From: UBA11606 sp965243715
GTDB taxonomy: Bacteria; Actinomycetota; Acidimicrobiia; Acidimicrobiales; Aldehydirespiratoraceae
NCBI GenBank assembly: GCA_965243715.1
Contig: CBDEVU010000009.1
Span: forward strand, 1 to 64,000
DNA: 64,000 nt
Direction of reading: 5' to 3'
The translations under genes were made by a program, and so were the position numbers. Positions 18,883 to 27,792 of the stretch are shown here, one piece after another. The number at the start of each line of letters is the position of its first letter. Position 1 is the first letter of the stretch. The notes beneath the pieces are model-generated. The model saw only the letters and a list, made by a program, of their open reading frames with translations. It was not told where the DNA came from and made no database searches.

Positions 18883-19469
18883 ATGACTGACGTGCTGCTG
18901 CTACACCATGCCCTCGGGGTGACACCAGGGATCGGGGCGATCGCCGACGCGCTGCGGGCCATCAGGTGACGGTGCCTGACCTGTACAACGGCGCCACCTT
19001 TGACACCGTCGAGGCCGGAGTCGCCCACGCCGAACAAGTCGGCTTCGACACGATCATTGACCGCGGGGTCGCCGCCGAAGGGTTCGACGGCGAGCTCGTG
19101 GTGATTGGTTTCTCGCTGGGCGTGTTACCGGCCCAGAAGCTGGCACAAACCCGCCCCGGCGTGGTCGGCGCGGTGCTGTGCCACGGCGCCGTGCCGCTGT
19201 CGTTGTTCGGCGAGGGTTGGCCCGACAAGGTCGCTGTGCAGATCCACCTCGTCGAGGCAGACCCCTTCGCCGAGGAGGACCTCGACGCCGCCCAGCACGT
19301 CGCAGGCGCTGCCCCGGATGGCGAGCTGTTCCTCTACCCAGGCTCTGGGCATCTCGTCACCGACTACAGCGCCTCGGACTACGACCCGGTCGCCGGCCGC
19401 CAGATCATCGAGCATATGCTCACCTTCGTCACAGCCCACTCAGAGAGCACAACGGGCGAGGCAGGTTGA
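18883..19469 (+). pseudogene. Dienelactone hydrolase-family protein, frameshifted
   Basis: The ATG 18883 has AGGAG 8 bases upstream. MTDVLLLHHALGVTPGIGAIADALRA is followed by a frame break at about 18956-18962. Continuing in the next frame gives GHQVTVPDLYNGATFDTVEAGVAHAE, then the nucleophile-elbow region VVIGFSLGVLPAQKLAQ and the His block YPGSGHLVTDYSASDYD. The alpha/beta-hydrolase layout is that of dienelactone hydrolases, but the nucleophile position is Ser in GFSLG rather than Cys. The substrate is unknown. It is followed after 3 bases by the HTH_42 gene, so the two form a cargo operon. Confidence 0.7.
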
Positions 19470-19472
19470 CGT

Positions 19473-20606
19473 ATGGGGGTGACCGCTCGTCAGCTGGATC
19501 GGGCAACCCTCGCCCGCCAGATGCTGCTCGAACGCCAGCCAGTGACGCCGGCGGACGCCGTGCGCCGGGTCGTCGCCCTACATGCCCAGGATCCAGCAGC
19601 CCCGTATGTGGCGCTGTGGAATCGCATCGCCGAGTTTCAACCCGACGACCTCGACGCCGCCTTCAACAACCGCGCGCTGGTCAAGGCGCCACTGATGCGG
19701 ATCACGTTGCACGCCGTCACCGCCGAGGACTACCCGACGTTCCACGAGGCGATGCTGCCGATCCTGCGGGCGGCTCGCCTCAACGACCGCCGCTTCCGCA
19801 GCACCGGAATGTCGATCGCCGATGCCGACGCCCTGGTGCCACGGCTCGTCGAGTTCACCACAGTGCCCCGCACCAAAGACGACATCGAACACATGCTGGC
19901 AGGCCATCTCGACGTCGCACCCGAGCGGGGACTGTGGTGGGCACTACGCACCTTCGCCCCACTGATCCACGCCCCGACCGGTGCGCCGTGGTCGTTCGGG
20001 ACCCAGCCGTCCTACCTCGCCGCCCCCACCAACCCACCCCGACCTGACCCCAATCGAGCCTTGCGAGGTTTGATCCGACGCTACCTAGAGGGATTCGGCC
20101 CGGCGACAGCCAACGACGTCGCCCAGTTCTCCCTCCAGAAACGCACCACGGCCCGCAACACCCTACGAGCCATGACCGACCAGCTCACCGTCACCGAGGG
20201 CCCCGACGGAGCCGAACTATTCGACGTTCCCGACACTGACCTACCGGACGACGACACGCCAGCGCCTCCCAGGCTGATGGCGATGTGGGACAGCACCCTG
20301 CTCGCCTACGCCGACCGCAGCCGGATCATCCCGCCCCAATACCGTCCCATCGTCACCCGCCGCAACGGCGACGTGCTGCCCACCCTCCTCGTCGACGGCC
20401 ACGTCGCCGGCGTGTGGCGACCCGTCGACGGCGGAATCGAGGCCACCGCGTTCCACCTCCTCCCCGACGACGCCTGGGACGGTCTCGCCACCGAAGCCCA
20501 ACAACTCACAGCCCTCCTCACCGATCGCGACCCCGGCGCCTTCTCCCGATACGCGCACTGGTGGTCCACACTCCCCGACAAACACACCCAACTATTCCCA
20601 AGCTGA
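19473..20606 (+). CDS. HTH_42 / AlkZ-like winged-helix DNA glycosylase-family protein
   Basis: The 377-residue protein matches the winged-helix family PF06224, which includes the AlkZ/YcaQ DNA glycosylases: RQLDRATLARQMLL, VRRVVALHAQDPAAPYVALWNR, KAPLMRITLHAVTAEDY, LRGLIRRYLEGFGPATANDVAQF, and the C-terminal FHLLPDDAW region. At the place where AlkZ-type enzymes carry a Q-x-Q or Q-x-D catalytic pair, this one has H-A-Q (LHAQDP). Family enzymes excise bulky alkyl adducts or unhook crosslinks, but many members are untested. It lies in an operon with the hydrolase and would act on DNA in the cytoplasm if active. Confidence 0.75.
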   Translation: MGVTARQLDRATLARQMLLERQPVTPADAVRRVVALHAQDPAAPYVALWNRIAEFQPDDLDAAFNNRALVKAPLMRITLHAVTAEDYPTFHEAMLPILRAARLNDRRFRSTGMSIADADALVPRLVEFTTVPRTKDDIEHMLAGHLDVAPERGLWWALRTFAPLIHAPTGAPWSFGTQPSYLAAPTNPPRPDPNRALRGLIRRYLEGFGPATANDVAQFSLQKRTTARNTLRAMTDQLTVTEGPDGAELFDVPDTDLPDDDTPAPPRLMAMWDSTLLAYADRSRIIPPQYRPIVTRRNGDVLPTLLVDGHVAGVWRPVDGGIEATAFHLLPDDAWDGLATEAQQLTALLTDRDPGAFSRYAHWWSTLPDKHTQLFPS

Positions 20607-20936
20607 CGCAGAGACCGTCAGTCGCCCAACAGGACCGTCCACGGTTCAACGGACCGCGTGACGAGCACGCCGCCTGCCTGCCACGGATCGCCACCAAGGC
20701 GCCCACGAACCTCGTCCCAGGGTCTCGCCGCTGGCGAGCGCTTGAGCCGACGAGCGCTAGGGGAGGCGCCGCTGAGGCACTCGGTAATCCCGACCGCTAG
20801 CGCGTCGGCCCGCGCCGTATCATCATGCGATATGTGGTGCGTTGAATGGGCTGGGACCCGCTCGGTATTCACCGGAGTGAGCGCCGGCCGAACCCGCCCA
20901 GTACAGCACCTCCTGGAATCCCTGCCGTGCTCGTCG
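20607..20936. other. Intergenic between convergent genes, nothing clear
   Basis: About 330 bp separate the HTH_42 gene and the convergent SSB-like gene. No recognisable gene, RNA or repeat was seen. Confidence 0.45.
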
Positions 20937-21536
20937 TTAGGCGAATGCGAGAGCTCGGGCGCTCAACGCGAACGTGCTTGGCGAGTTCTCAGCTCCGGGC
21001 TGAAAGGTGAGGCCGCCGATGGCAGAAATCCGGGAGCGTGCTGGTGGGTCGAGTGGAGCTGTGGTGCCGGAAGTCCAATGCTCGACGTCGATATTCAGCC
21101 GACCGGTCTTGCTTCCTGCTCGGCCGTCACTGATGCGAAGGCGCGAGATGGTGCCGGAGGTGACCTGACGAGGTGGGAGCACGTGGTCGATCGTTCCGTG
21201 CAGCAGAACTGAGTTCGGGATCAGAGAGAGTGGTTCTTGGTCTGCGGGTAGGAGGTCGATGTCGGCAGCGGTCACGACATAGCGACGCCGGGCATCGCCG
21301 GTGGCCTTGTCTCGCCAGGTCTTCTGGGCAAGGCGCCCGCTCAGGCAGACCGGACGACCGCCTGCGCCGTGGTGGGCGATTGTTCCGGCGAGGTGGCCCC
21401 AGCACTCGACATCGATCCAGAGCTTCCCGCCCCTGGGAGTAGCGGTTTCGAGACGGAACGTGGCGAGGACACCATTGCGGGTTTCGCGGCGGACGATGTC
21501 GTTGCTGATGGTCCCGGTGGCGATGAAGAAGGCCAT
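20937..21536 (-). CDS. SSB-like protein with two OB folds
   Basis: The protein has 199 residues. Residues 1-97 read as a single-stranded DNA-binding OB fold (ATGTISNDIVRRETRNGVLATFRLETATPRG, LWIDVECWGHLAGTIAHHGAGGRPVCLSGRL, TWRDKATGDARRRYVVTAADIDLL). Residues 105-199 repeat the plan in weaker form (NSVLLHGTIDHVLPPRQVTSGTISRLRISDG, GRLNIDVEHW). There is no acidic C-terminal tip, unlike cellular SSB. It probably protects transferred single-stranded DNA. It is in an operon after the 21539-21892 gene, 2 bases apart, and divergent from the T4SS operon. Confidence 0.75.
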   Translation of the reverse strand: MAFFIATGTISNDIVRRETRNGVLATFRLETATPRGGKLWIDVECWGHLAGTIAHHGAGGRPVCLSGRLAQKTWRDKATGDARRRYVVTAADIDLLPADQEPLSLIPNSVLLHGTIDHVLPPRQVTSGTISRLRISDGRAGSKTGRLNIDVEHWTSGTTAPLDPPARSRISAIGGLTFQPGAENSPSTFALSARALAFA

Positions 21537-21538
21537 AG

Positions 21539-21892
21539 CTACGTGCCCGATTCGGGCTCGTCGAAGCCAGGCAGTCGATCCTGTGCGGCGGGTGTCGGCC
21601 TGTCTTGGCTGTGGTTGGCGATGAGGCGCAGTCGTTCGATGGCGCTGACGACTTCGCTGGGTGAGTGTGAGCTGCCACCAGAGGCGACGAGGTCGATGTC
21701 TTCGCCGAGGGGACCGGGGATGGCCGGAAGCTTCTGGATCTGTGCCATAGCCGGTTCGAGGTCGGTGATGGTCGGTAAGTCGCCGGCGATTTGTCGGTCG
21801 TACCAGTTGATGAGTCGCTGGCAGGCGTCACCGATTGGTACGAGGTCGATGACGTGGGCATCGGGTTCGCTGTCTTCGGCCTGGGTTTCCAT
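21539..21892 (-). CDS. Conserved element protein of unknown function
   Basis: The 117-residue acidic soluble protein has a helical middle (GDACQRLINWYDRQIAGDLPTITDLEPAMAQIQ) and a second helix SPSEVVSAIERLRLIANH. It is first gene of the operon that continues into the two-OB SSB. Its start is 7 bp from the conserved CCTGTGACCCG-N9-GCGATTGGGACA site. The family was not recognised. Its position with SSB suggests a DNA-processing or transfer accessory role. Confidence 0.55.
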   Translation of the reverse strand: METQAEDSEPDAHVIDLVPIGDACQRLINWYDRQIAGDLPTITDLEPAMAQIQKLPAIPGPLGEDIDLVASGGSSHSPSEVVSAIERLRLIANHSQDRPTPAAQDRLPGFDEPESGT

Positions 21893-21898
21893 GCTTTA

Positions 21899-21930
21899 CC
21901 TGTGACCCGTCGTGTACTGCGATTGGGACA
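21899..21930 (+). promoter_or_regulatory. Conserved 32-bp element motif, copy 1
   Basis: CCTGTGACCCG, nine variable bases, then GCGATTGGGACA. It lies directly upstream of the 21892 start and faces copy 2 at 21965-21996 in inverted orientation. The same pattern recurs at 38343-38374 before the relaxase. Identical half-site spacing in three places within one element indicates a bound regulator or transfer-related protein. Confidence 0.7.
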
Positions 21931-21964
21931 CCGAGCCAGGAATCTCAAGAAACTTCGGAGCGTC

Positions 21965-21996
21965 TGTCCCAATCGGCTCAGAGCTCGGGCCACAGG
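21965..21996 (-). promoter_or_regulatory. Conserved 32-bp element motif, copy 2 (inverted)
   Basis: On the minus strand it reads CCTGTGGCCCG, nine bases, CCGATTGGGACA. It differs from copy 1 at two conserved positions. It is 38 bp upstream of the first T4SS gene (GTG 22035). Copies 1 and 2 thus face outward toward the two divergent operons. Confidence 0.7.
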
Positions 21997-22034
21997 TGTA
22001 GCGAACGTCAACGACGACCTACTGGAGGCCCGAC

Positions 22035-22331
22035 GTGCATCACCTCATCCATCTTCAATCTGTCCTTGCGCAGATCAAGGTCACCCCGAGCAACGCCGGT
22101 CTCCCCGGTGCAGCGTTCTGGCAGCAGGTCCTTGGCTGGTTGGCGTGGGGAGGTCTGGCCGGGTCGCTGGCGTCGATGCTGATTGGCGGCGCGGTCTGGG
22201 GGCTGTCGCATGCCGGAGGCCGGTCGCACGGTGTGTCCAAGGGGAAGACCTTCGCGCTCGGCGGCATGGCTGGAGCGATCCTTGTCGGACTGGCGGCCAC
22301 GATCGTGAACACGCTGTCAGGCATCGCGTGA
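22035..22331 (+). CDS. VirB2-like small membrane protein, first gene of T4SS operon
   Basis: The 98-residue protein starts at GTG 22035. It has a short N-terminus and two membrane helices (FWQQVLGWLAWGGLAGSLASMLIGGAVWGL and FALGGMAGAILVGLAATIVNTL) with a basic loop (HAGGRSHGVSKGK). Two helices with a small charged loop is the VirB2/pilin-like plan of actinobacterial conjugation systems. Its stop overlaps the next ATG (TGATG), so translation is coupled. The function is inferred from size and context. Confidence 0.65.
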   Translation: MHHLIHLQSVLAQIKVTPSNAGLPGAAFWQQVLGWLAWGGLAGSLASMLIGGAVWGLSHAGGRSHGVSKGKTFALGGMAGAILVGLAATIVNTLSGIA

Positions 22332-23066
22332 TGCGGCCGGTCAGCTGGATGCGGCCGGTCAGTTGGATGCTGGTTGTCGGTGTGCTCGTCGTGAGTGGCG
22401 GACTGCTGTCGATGGCGATGAGAGGAGGTGGCGAGTTCCCCCGTGAGCCGGGCTCGGAGGTACCGAGCCCGCCCCAGCGGGGCCGCACCGCCGGTTCCTG
22501 CGGCCGCACAGGCCGACGCACGGTTCGAGGTTGACCCGATCGAGACCCAGGCAGCGAATGTGAACGTGCTCGTTCCAGGGACCAGATTCGAGCGGACCGA
22601 GGTGGGCGCCCGAGCTGCTGCGGTCGCCTACCTCGAAGCGACAGAGGAAGTCGTCGCGCTGGCTCCGGCAGACGCGGCCTCGATTCAGCGCACGATTGCC
22701 ACAGCCGATTTCGCGGTCGAGTTTGGAGAAGACGCCGAACAGCGCATGGCGGAACTGATTGCCGCTGTGCCCGGAGGGATCACTCTGCGAGTCGCGCCCA
22801 TTGCCGCCCGTTCCGTCGCTGACGGCGAGGACTGGTTGGTCTCGGTCTGGTATGTGCAGGCCATCACGCTCGTCGGTGAGGGGGTCGTGGACGACTGGCG
22901 CACGGCGAACTACCGGATGCGGTGGGAAGACAACACTTGGCTGATCGGATCGTTTGAATCGAACCGCGGCCCCATACCCGGACGAGGTAGCCAGCCGGCC
23001 TCAGCAACCCCCATCGAGTTCGAAGCCATCCTGTCGGGCTACAGCGACGACGGACTCAGCTCATAG
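22331..23066 (+). pseudogene. VirB8/TcpC-like conjugation protein, frameshifted
   Basis: The ATG 22331 begins MRPVSWMRPVSWMLVVGVLVVSGG, a membrane anchor with a repeated MRPVSW. After about 22470-22485 the frame changes and continues as AAQADARFEVDPIETQAANVNVLVPG, then AAAVAYLEATEEVVALAPADAASIQR and DWRTANYRMRWEDNTWLIGSFES, a periplasmic-type domain of NTF2/VirB8 form. The intact product would be about 245 residues. Anchor plus single domain next to TrbL fits a VirB8-like scaffold. The shift lies in GC-rich DNA, so a sequencing error is possible. Confidence 0.65.
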
Positions 23067-23170
23067 ACATCCCCGGGATCGACATCCCAGGACCAGGCGA
23101 CATCGTCGGCGGAATCGGCGGGTTCTTCGGCGGCCTCGCTTCGGATGCCGGGCTGGCGATCATCGAGTCC

Positions 23171-24484
23171 GTGCTCGAGTTCATCTTCGGGCTCATCGCT
23201 CAAGCGGTCGCGTCAATCACCGGAGCCCTCGCTCAAGCGTTCAACGGCGCCTCAACACGCGTCGATCTCACCGGCGGCTGGTTCTCCAGTGAGAGCGGCT
23301 CGACGGTGACAGCCATGACCTCAGTCATCGCCGGGTCACTCGTCTTGGTCTTCCTATTCATGTCGCTGATCCGGGCGATGCTCGCGGGCGAGTACTCCAC
23401 CATGTGGCGAGCGGCTCTCGTGGATGTACCGACGGCCTTCCTGGCCACAGCTTTGACGGTCGTGGTGGCGTCCGCGCTGCTCGCGATGGTCGACGAAGCA
23501 TCGGCCACCCTGCTCGGAGCTGACGGCGAACAACTAGCGGCCTTCGGTGACTCACTTGCCGACGTCGAACAGCTCTCATTGGCGGGCCTGTTGGGCATTC
23601 TGTTCGGGCTCCTGTTCGTCGTCGGCGCGGTGCTGGTGTGGATACAGCTCCTCGTGCGAGCGGTGCTGATCTACATCGTCATCGCCTTCGCCCCGATCAC
23701 CTGGGTCACCCGGGCCTACCCGGGTACCCGCGGCATCGCCCGCCGAGGCGTGGAGATCGCGGTCGCGCTGATCCTGTCGAAGTTCGTGATGGCCATCTCG
23801 TTTCGCCTCGGTGCCGAAGCCCTCGCATCCTCCAGCGTCCCATCAGGCGAAGCTGACCTATCAGCCATGCTGGTCGGCTCGGCGATCATGCTGATGACAG
23901 CGTTCATGCCTTGGATGATCTTCAAAATCATCCCCGCAGTCGAGAACGCGACCTCTGCCGCCGGCCCTCAAAGCGCGGCCATCGGTGCAGCGGTTGTTGG
24001 CGGCGGGCTGGCGATCGCAGGCGTACGAAAGCTGGCCGGTGGCGGAGGAGGTTCGGGCTCAGCAGGTGGGGGAGCAAGCGGGTCCTCTGGGTCCGATGGA
24101 GGGCGTCCGGGAGGAGGAGGGGCCGAAGGTGCAGGCAGCTCCTCTGGCGGCGGAGCCGGAGCGGCTGGGTTGGTGGCTGCGGCTGCCAAGACCACCGTCG
24201 ACACGGCAACCGATGCCGTCGAGACTGGCGGAGAGGTCGCCTCGTCGACGACACGTAGTGCCGGGTCTGGCCGAGCGGCGTCGGGTGCCTCGTCAGGATC
24301 GGGTGGTTCGACGTCTGGGAGCAGCTCTGGTGGCGGCTCCTATCCGTCTACTCCGGTGCGAGGGTCACCAGGCGTTGCGGTGATCGAGATAGAGGTCGAA
24401 GAACCTCCACAGCCGACCCAGCCAACGTCCTCATCGTCGGGTGCCCAGCCACTGGCTCGCCAACGGAAGCGCCGCGATCAATGA
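23171..24484 (+). CDS. TrbL/VirB6-like polytopic conjugation channel protein
   Basis: The annotated frame gives 437 residues from GTG 23171. Five or more hydrophobic helices follow (SVIAGSLVLVFLFMSLIRAML, AFLATALTVVVASALLAMV, LAGLLGILFGLLFVVGAVLVWIQLLVRAVLIYIVIAFAPITWV), and the motif AFAPITWV is typical of TrbL/VirB6. The last 140 residues are Gly/Ser-rich. Coding extends upstream of the GTG without a stop to about 23066 (IDIPGPGDIVGGIGGFFGGLASD), but no ATG, GTG or TTG exists there, only ATA at 23063. The real start may have been lost. The stop overlaps the next ATG. Confidence 0.8.
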   Translation: MLEFIFGLIAQAVASITGALAQAFNGASTRVDLTGGWFSSESGSTVTAMTSVIAGSLVLVFLFMSLIRAMLAGEYSTMWRAALVDVPTAFLATALTVVVASALLAMVDEASATLLGADGEQLAAFGDSLADVEQLSLAGLLGILFGLLFVVGAVLVWIQLLVRAVLIYIVIAFAPITWVTRAYPGTRGIARRGVEIAVALILSKFVMAISFRLGAEALASSSVPSGEADLSAMLVGSAIMLMTAFMPWMIFKIIPAVENATSAAGPQSAAIGAAVVGGGLAIAGVRKLAGGGGGSGSAGGGASGSSGSDGGRPGGGGAEGAGSSSGGGAGAAGLVAAAAKTTVDTATDAVETGGEVASSTTRSAGSGRAASGASSGSGGSTSGSSSGGGSYPSTPVRGSPGVAVIEIEVEEPPQPTQPTSSSSGAQPLARQRKRRDQ

Positions 24485-25987
24485 GCGCAACCGCTGCTCC
24501 GCAAGCTCGAAGGTTTCGGCTCTCACCACTCGACCCCACCGGCCTGATGTTCGGCCTCGGGTTCGTTCAGCTAACGCTGGTCGCGGCCGGCGTGCTCGCC
24601 GGGTCGATCCTGATGGTCACCTACTCGGTCTCACTCGGGTTCATCGTGCTCATCGTCGGCTCAGGGCTCGGTCTGTTTCGCTTGCACGGCGCAAGCGTCG
24701 TCGACCTCGCCCCCCAAGGCACCCGCTACCTGCGCCAACGAACAAGCGGACGGGGAACTTGGTTCTCGGTCGTGCCACTCATCCACGGCAACGATCAAGC
24801 GGCCCCACCCGCTCTCGTCGACCAAGACGTGATCGTCGTCGACCCCGGACCACTCGGGCTCGGTCAGCCGGGCGCCGAGATCGCCATATCCCGCGACCGC
24901 AAGGCCGGAACCTACGCCGCAACGCTACGAGTCGCCGGACGACAGTTCGCACTGATCGACAACGCCGAACAGGATTGGCTCGTCACCCAATAGGGTACCG
25001 CGCTCTAGGCCTTCATCGCGGAGCGGACACCGGTGGTGAGCGTTCGCTGGTCCGAATGGGCAGCACCCGCCGGGCTCGAGGAACACCGGCGCTGGCTCAC
25101 CGAGCACCTCGACGATAACCCCCCTCCATGACGTGCGCACCGCCTACGAGCAACTCCTCACCGAAGCCGGATCGAGCAGCACCCGCCACGAAGTATTGGT
25201 GACCGTAACGATCGACGGAGGCAAGGTCCGCCCCGGCCGACGCCACGAAGGTGACCGCATCACCACCGCAGTCGAGCTACTGCTCACCGAGATGAAGCTG
25301 TTCTCACAGTGCCTCCAAGGAGCCGGGCTACTCGTGTCACAGCCGTTGTCGCCGGGGGAGTGGGCGCGTGCCATGCGACTTCGGCTCGACCCGACCTGTC
25401 GCAACCGACTCGATGCACGAAGCCGGTCACTCGCGGACACCGCAGGTGAAGTGTCGCTGGCCAATGCTGGGCCGATCTCGGCTGAGTCCACCTGGACGGC
25501 ATGGCACACCGACGGGGCATGGCATCGAGGTCTCTATGTTGCCGACTGGCCTCGCCTCGACGTACCGGCGGACTGGATGCGAGACCTGATGCTCTACAAC
25601 GGCGCTGTCCGCACCGTGTCGGTGTTCTTCGAACCCATCCCTCGATCGAAGTCGCAACGCAGCATCACCAGAGAAGCGGCCAAGATCGAATCCGACGCCC
25701 AACAACGAGCCGAGAAAGGCTTCCGAGTCGGCGCCCATCATCGACGGGCCGCCCGAGCCATCGAAGAACGCGAAGAAGAACTGGTGGCCGGATACGGCGA
25801 GTACTTCTACGCCGGAGTCGTCTGTGTATCAGCCACCAGCATGGATGAACTTGAGGCAGCCACCGACGAGATCACCCAAATCGCCGCCTCCATCGGCATC
25901 GAACTCCGACCACTCCACGGCAGACACGACCAGGCCGTCGCCGCCGTGCTCCCTCTCGCCCGCGGCGTCGCCCCGAAAGGACGATGA
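24481..25987 (+). pseudogene. SCO6880/PrgI-type T4SS protein, two nonsense codons and a frameshift
   Basis: It starts ATG 24481 (ATGA overlap). The N-terminus has two membrane helices (LMFGLGFVQLTLVAAGVLAGSILMVTY, LGFIVLIVGSGLGLFRL), then a cytoplasmic domain. The frame meets TAG at 24991 (after DWLVTQ) and again at 25006. Between and after them the coding clearly continues in frame (AFIAERTPVVSVRWSEWAAPAGLEEH). A frame change at the C6 run 25119-25124 leads into VRTAYEQLLTEAGSSSTRHEVLVTVTID and on to 25987. The intact protein would be about 500 residues and belong to the SCO6880 family that precedes VirB4 in actinobacterial conjugation loci. Nonsense changes are harder to explain by homopolymer error, so real decay is likely. 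Confidence 0.75.
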
Positions 25988-27354
25988 GCATGGCCGCCCA
26001 CTTCCGCCGCAACTCCAACTCGAGCCGCACTGACCAGGAGCAGGGCATCGGTGGAGCGGTGTTCTCGCCCGGACTTCGCGTCCCACGGCACCGGGCCACG
26101 ACCGCACACGTCAGCGCCCTCTACCCGTTCCATGCCGACGGTGGGCTGGGCCCACGCGGCATGTATGTCGGAGAGGACCTCTCCGCCGGGGGAGCGTCCT
26201 GGCATTTCGACCCGTTCCAGCTCTACACCGATGGCGTCATCACCAGCCCCAACATCCTGGTCCTTGGCATGGTCGGAGCCGGCAAGTCCTCAGCAGTCAA
26301 GACCATGCTCTACCGGATGGTCGGACTCCTCGGATCCGACGGCAAGCCCCGATGGGTAGCGATCCTCGACCCCAAAGGCGAATACGGCCCCCTGGCCGAA
26401 GGCCTCGGCTTGAGCCGCCTCGCTCTGTTCCCGGGAGGACCCACTCGGCTCAACCCGCTCAACGCAGGGCCATATGCCGAGTCCGGATCTGAGCTGCGGG
26501 CCCGACGCACTCAGATGACTGCAGCGCTCGCAGCATCAATGCTGCGCAGGGAACTCTCCGCCACCGAAGAAGCCGCGCTGAGCTGGATCATCGACATCAT
26601 CACCGACGCCGAAACCGACGGGCAGACACCCACCCTGCGCGATGTTGTCGATCTCCTCGCTACACCCACTGATGAGATGCTCGCCCGGTCAGCCGAGGAG
26701 AGCACCCGCGAGCTCGCACGGTCGGTCGCCGAAGTCCGCCACGGTCTCGGCAAACTCCTCGACGGCCCACTACGCGGCATGTTCGACGGCGCATCAACGG
26801 TCCGCCTCGACTGGTCCGGCCGCGGCGTCGTCATCGACCTCTCCGCTGTGCACCAAGACCCTGACGCACTCACCGTCGTGATGATCGCCGCCACGGGCTG
26901 GCTCCAAGCCCTACTCGCCGCACCTGAAAGCGAAGACGTCCCCCGGCGGATTCAGGTCCTCGAAGAGATCTGGGCGCTGCTCGGATCCGAGCGGGTGGCG
27001 AAGTACTACCAGTCATGTCAGAAGCTCGCCCGCGCCTACGGCGTCGCCAACATCTCGGTCGCCCACCGTATCTCAGACCTACGAGCCCAAAGCGACGACG
27101 GAACGTCGGCGGCGAAGGTCTCGATGGGCCTACTCGCCGACACGCAGACTCGAATCCTCTTCCGCCAATCCAGCGACCAGGTCCCCGAAGCCACCAGCCT
27201 GCTTGGCCTCACGAAGGTTGAAGCCGAGTTACTCCCGAAGCTCGCCGTAGGGCGTGCGCTCTGGAGGGTGGGCGATCACACCGCCATCGTGCAGCACCGC
27301 ATCGGATCGGCGGAATGGGACATCTGCGACACCGACGGAAGGCTGAAGGTATGA
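25984..27354 (+). CDS. VirB4-like conjugative ATPase
   Basis: The 456-residue protein starts at ATG 25984, overlapping the previous stop. It has Walker A GMVGAGKSSAVK at about residue 95 and a second block WVAILDPKGEYGPLAEGLG. It also has the Walker-B-type region RRIQVLEEIWALLGSERVAKYYQ and a sensor-like stretch RAYGVANISVAHRISDLRAQS. It corresponds to the C-terminal ATPase domain of VirB4. The N-terminal domain of classical VirB4 is supplied by the preceding SCO6880-type gene in these systems. It powers substrate transfer at the inner membrane. This gene is intact. Confidence 0.82.
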   Translation: MSMAAHFRRNSNSSRTDQEQGIGGAVFSPGLRVPRHRATTAHVSALYPFHADGGLGPRGMYVGEDLSAGGASWHFDPFQLYTDGVITSPNILVLGMVGAGKSSAVKTMLYRMVGLLGSDGKPRWVAILDPKGEYGPLAEGLGLSRLALFPGGPTRLNPLNAGPYAESGSELRARRTQMTAALAASMLRRELSATEEAALSWIIDIITDAETDGQTPTLRDVVDLLATPTDEMLARSAEESTRELARSVAEVRHGLGKLLDGPLRGMFDGASTVRLDWSGRGVVIDLSAVHQDPDALTVVMIAATGWLQALLAAPESEDVPRRIQVLEEIWALLGSERVAKYYQSCQKLARAYGVANISVAHRISDLRAQSDDGTSAAKVSMGLLADTQTRILFRQSSDQVPEATSLLGLTKVEAELLPKLAVGRALWRVGDHTAIVQHRIGSAEWDICDTDGRLKV

Positions 27355-27656
27355 GGCTCCGACGAAGGAGAGCGAGCTTGGTCGACCGGCTCCGACCGCA
27401 CGTCGACACCGGCCCACCGCCCGAACCGCTGGTCTCCGCCGACCGGATCCGTATGTTCTTGTTCCGATGGATGATCGAAACCGGTGACCCGATCGATGTC
27501 GTGGCGCAAGGATTCGATGTCGACGTCGAACTCGCTTCTGGAGTGGCGGAAGGCAGGGTGCACTCCTTGACTTCGGACGAACGGAACTCACTCGAGGCGA
27601 AGCTTGGGCTTGAGCGATCGGACCTTCTCAGGCAAACCGGCCGGCCCGCCTCGTGA
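27351..27656 (+). CDS. Small conserved element protein
   Basis: The 101-residue basic protein starts at ATG 27351, overlapping the VirB4-like stop, so it belongs to the T4SS operon. The part FLFRWMIETGDPIDVVAQGFDVDVELASGVAEG has the length and spacing of a helix-turn-helix, and the C-terminus is charged. No known family was recognised. A regulatory role is possible but not shown. Confidence 0.55.
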   Translation: MRLRRRRASLVDRLRPHVDTGPPPEPLVSADRIRMFLFRWMIETGDPIDVVAQGFDVDVELASGVAEGRVHSLTSDERNSLEAKLGLERSDLLRQTGRPAS

Positions 27657-27792
27657 TGGGTTCTCACGACGAGTGATCCCATGGTCGTGGGAGCCGCGAG
27701 GTCGATGTGCCGTCAGCCCAGGTAGAAAGCCCCGCGCCCTGCTCGTAACCTTGGTCACCAAGCAAGAGACGGCGAGGGCGCGGCGAGGGCAC

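Noticed and set aside
24991..25008. Two in-frame TAG codons as stop-codon recoding
   Set aside because: Other genes in the window end normally at TAG, TAA and TGA, no suppressor tRNA is seen, and a frameshift follows in the same gene. Ordinary decay explains it better.
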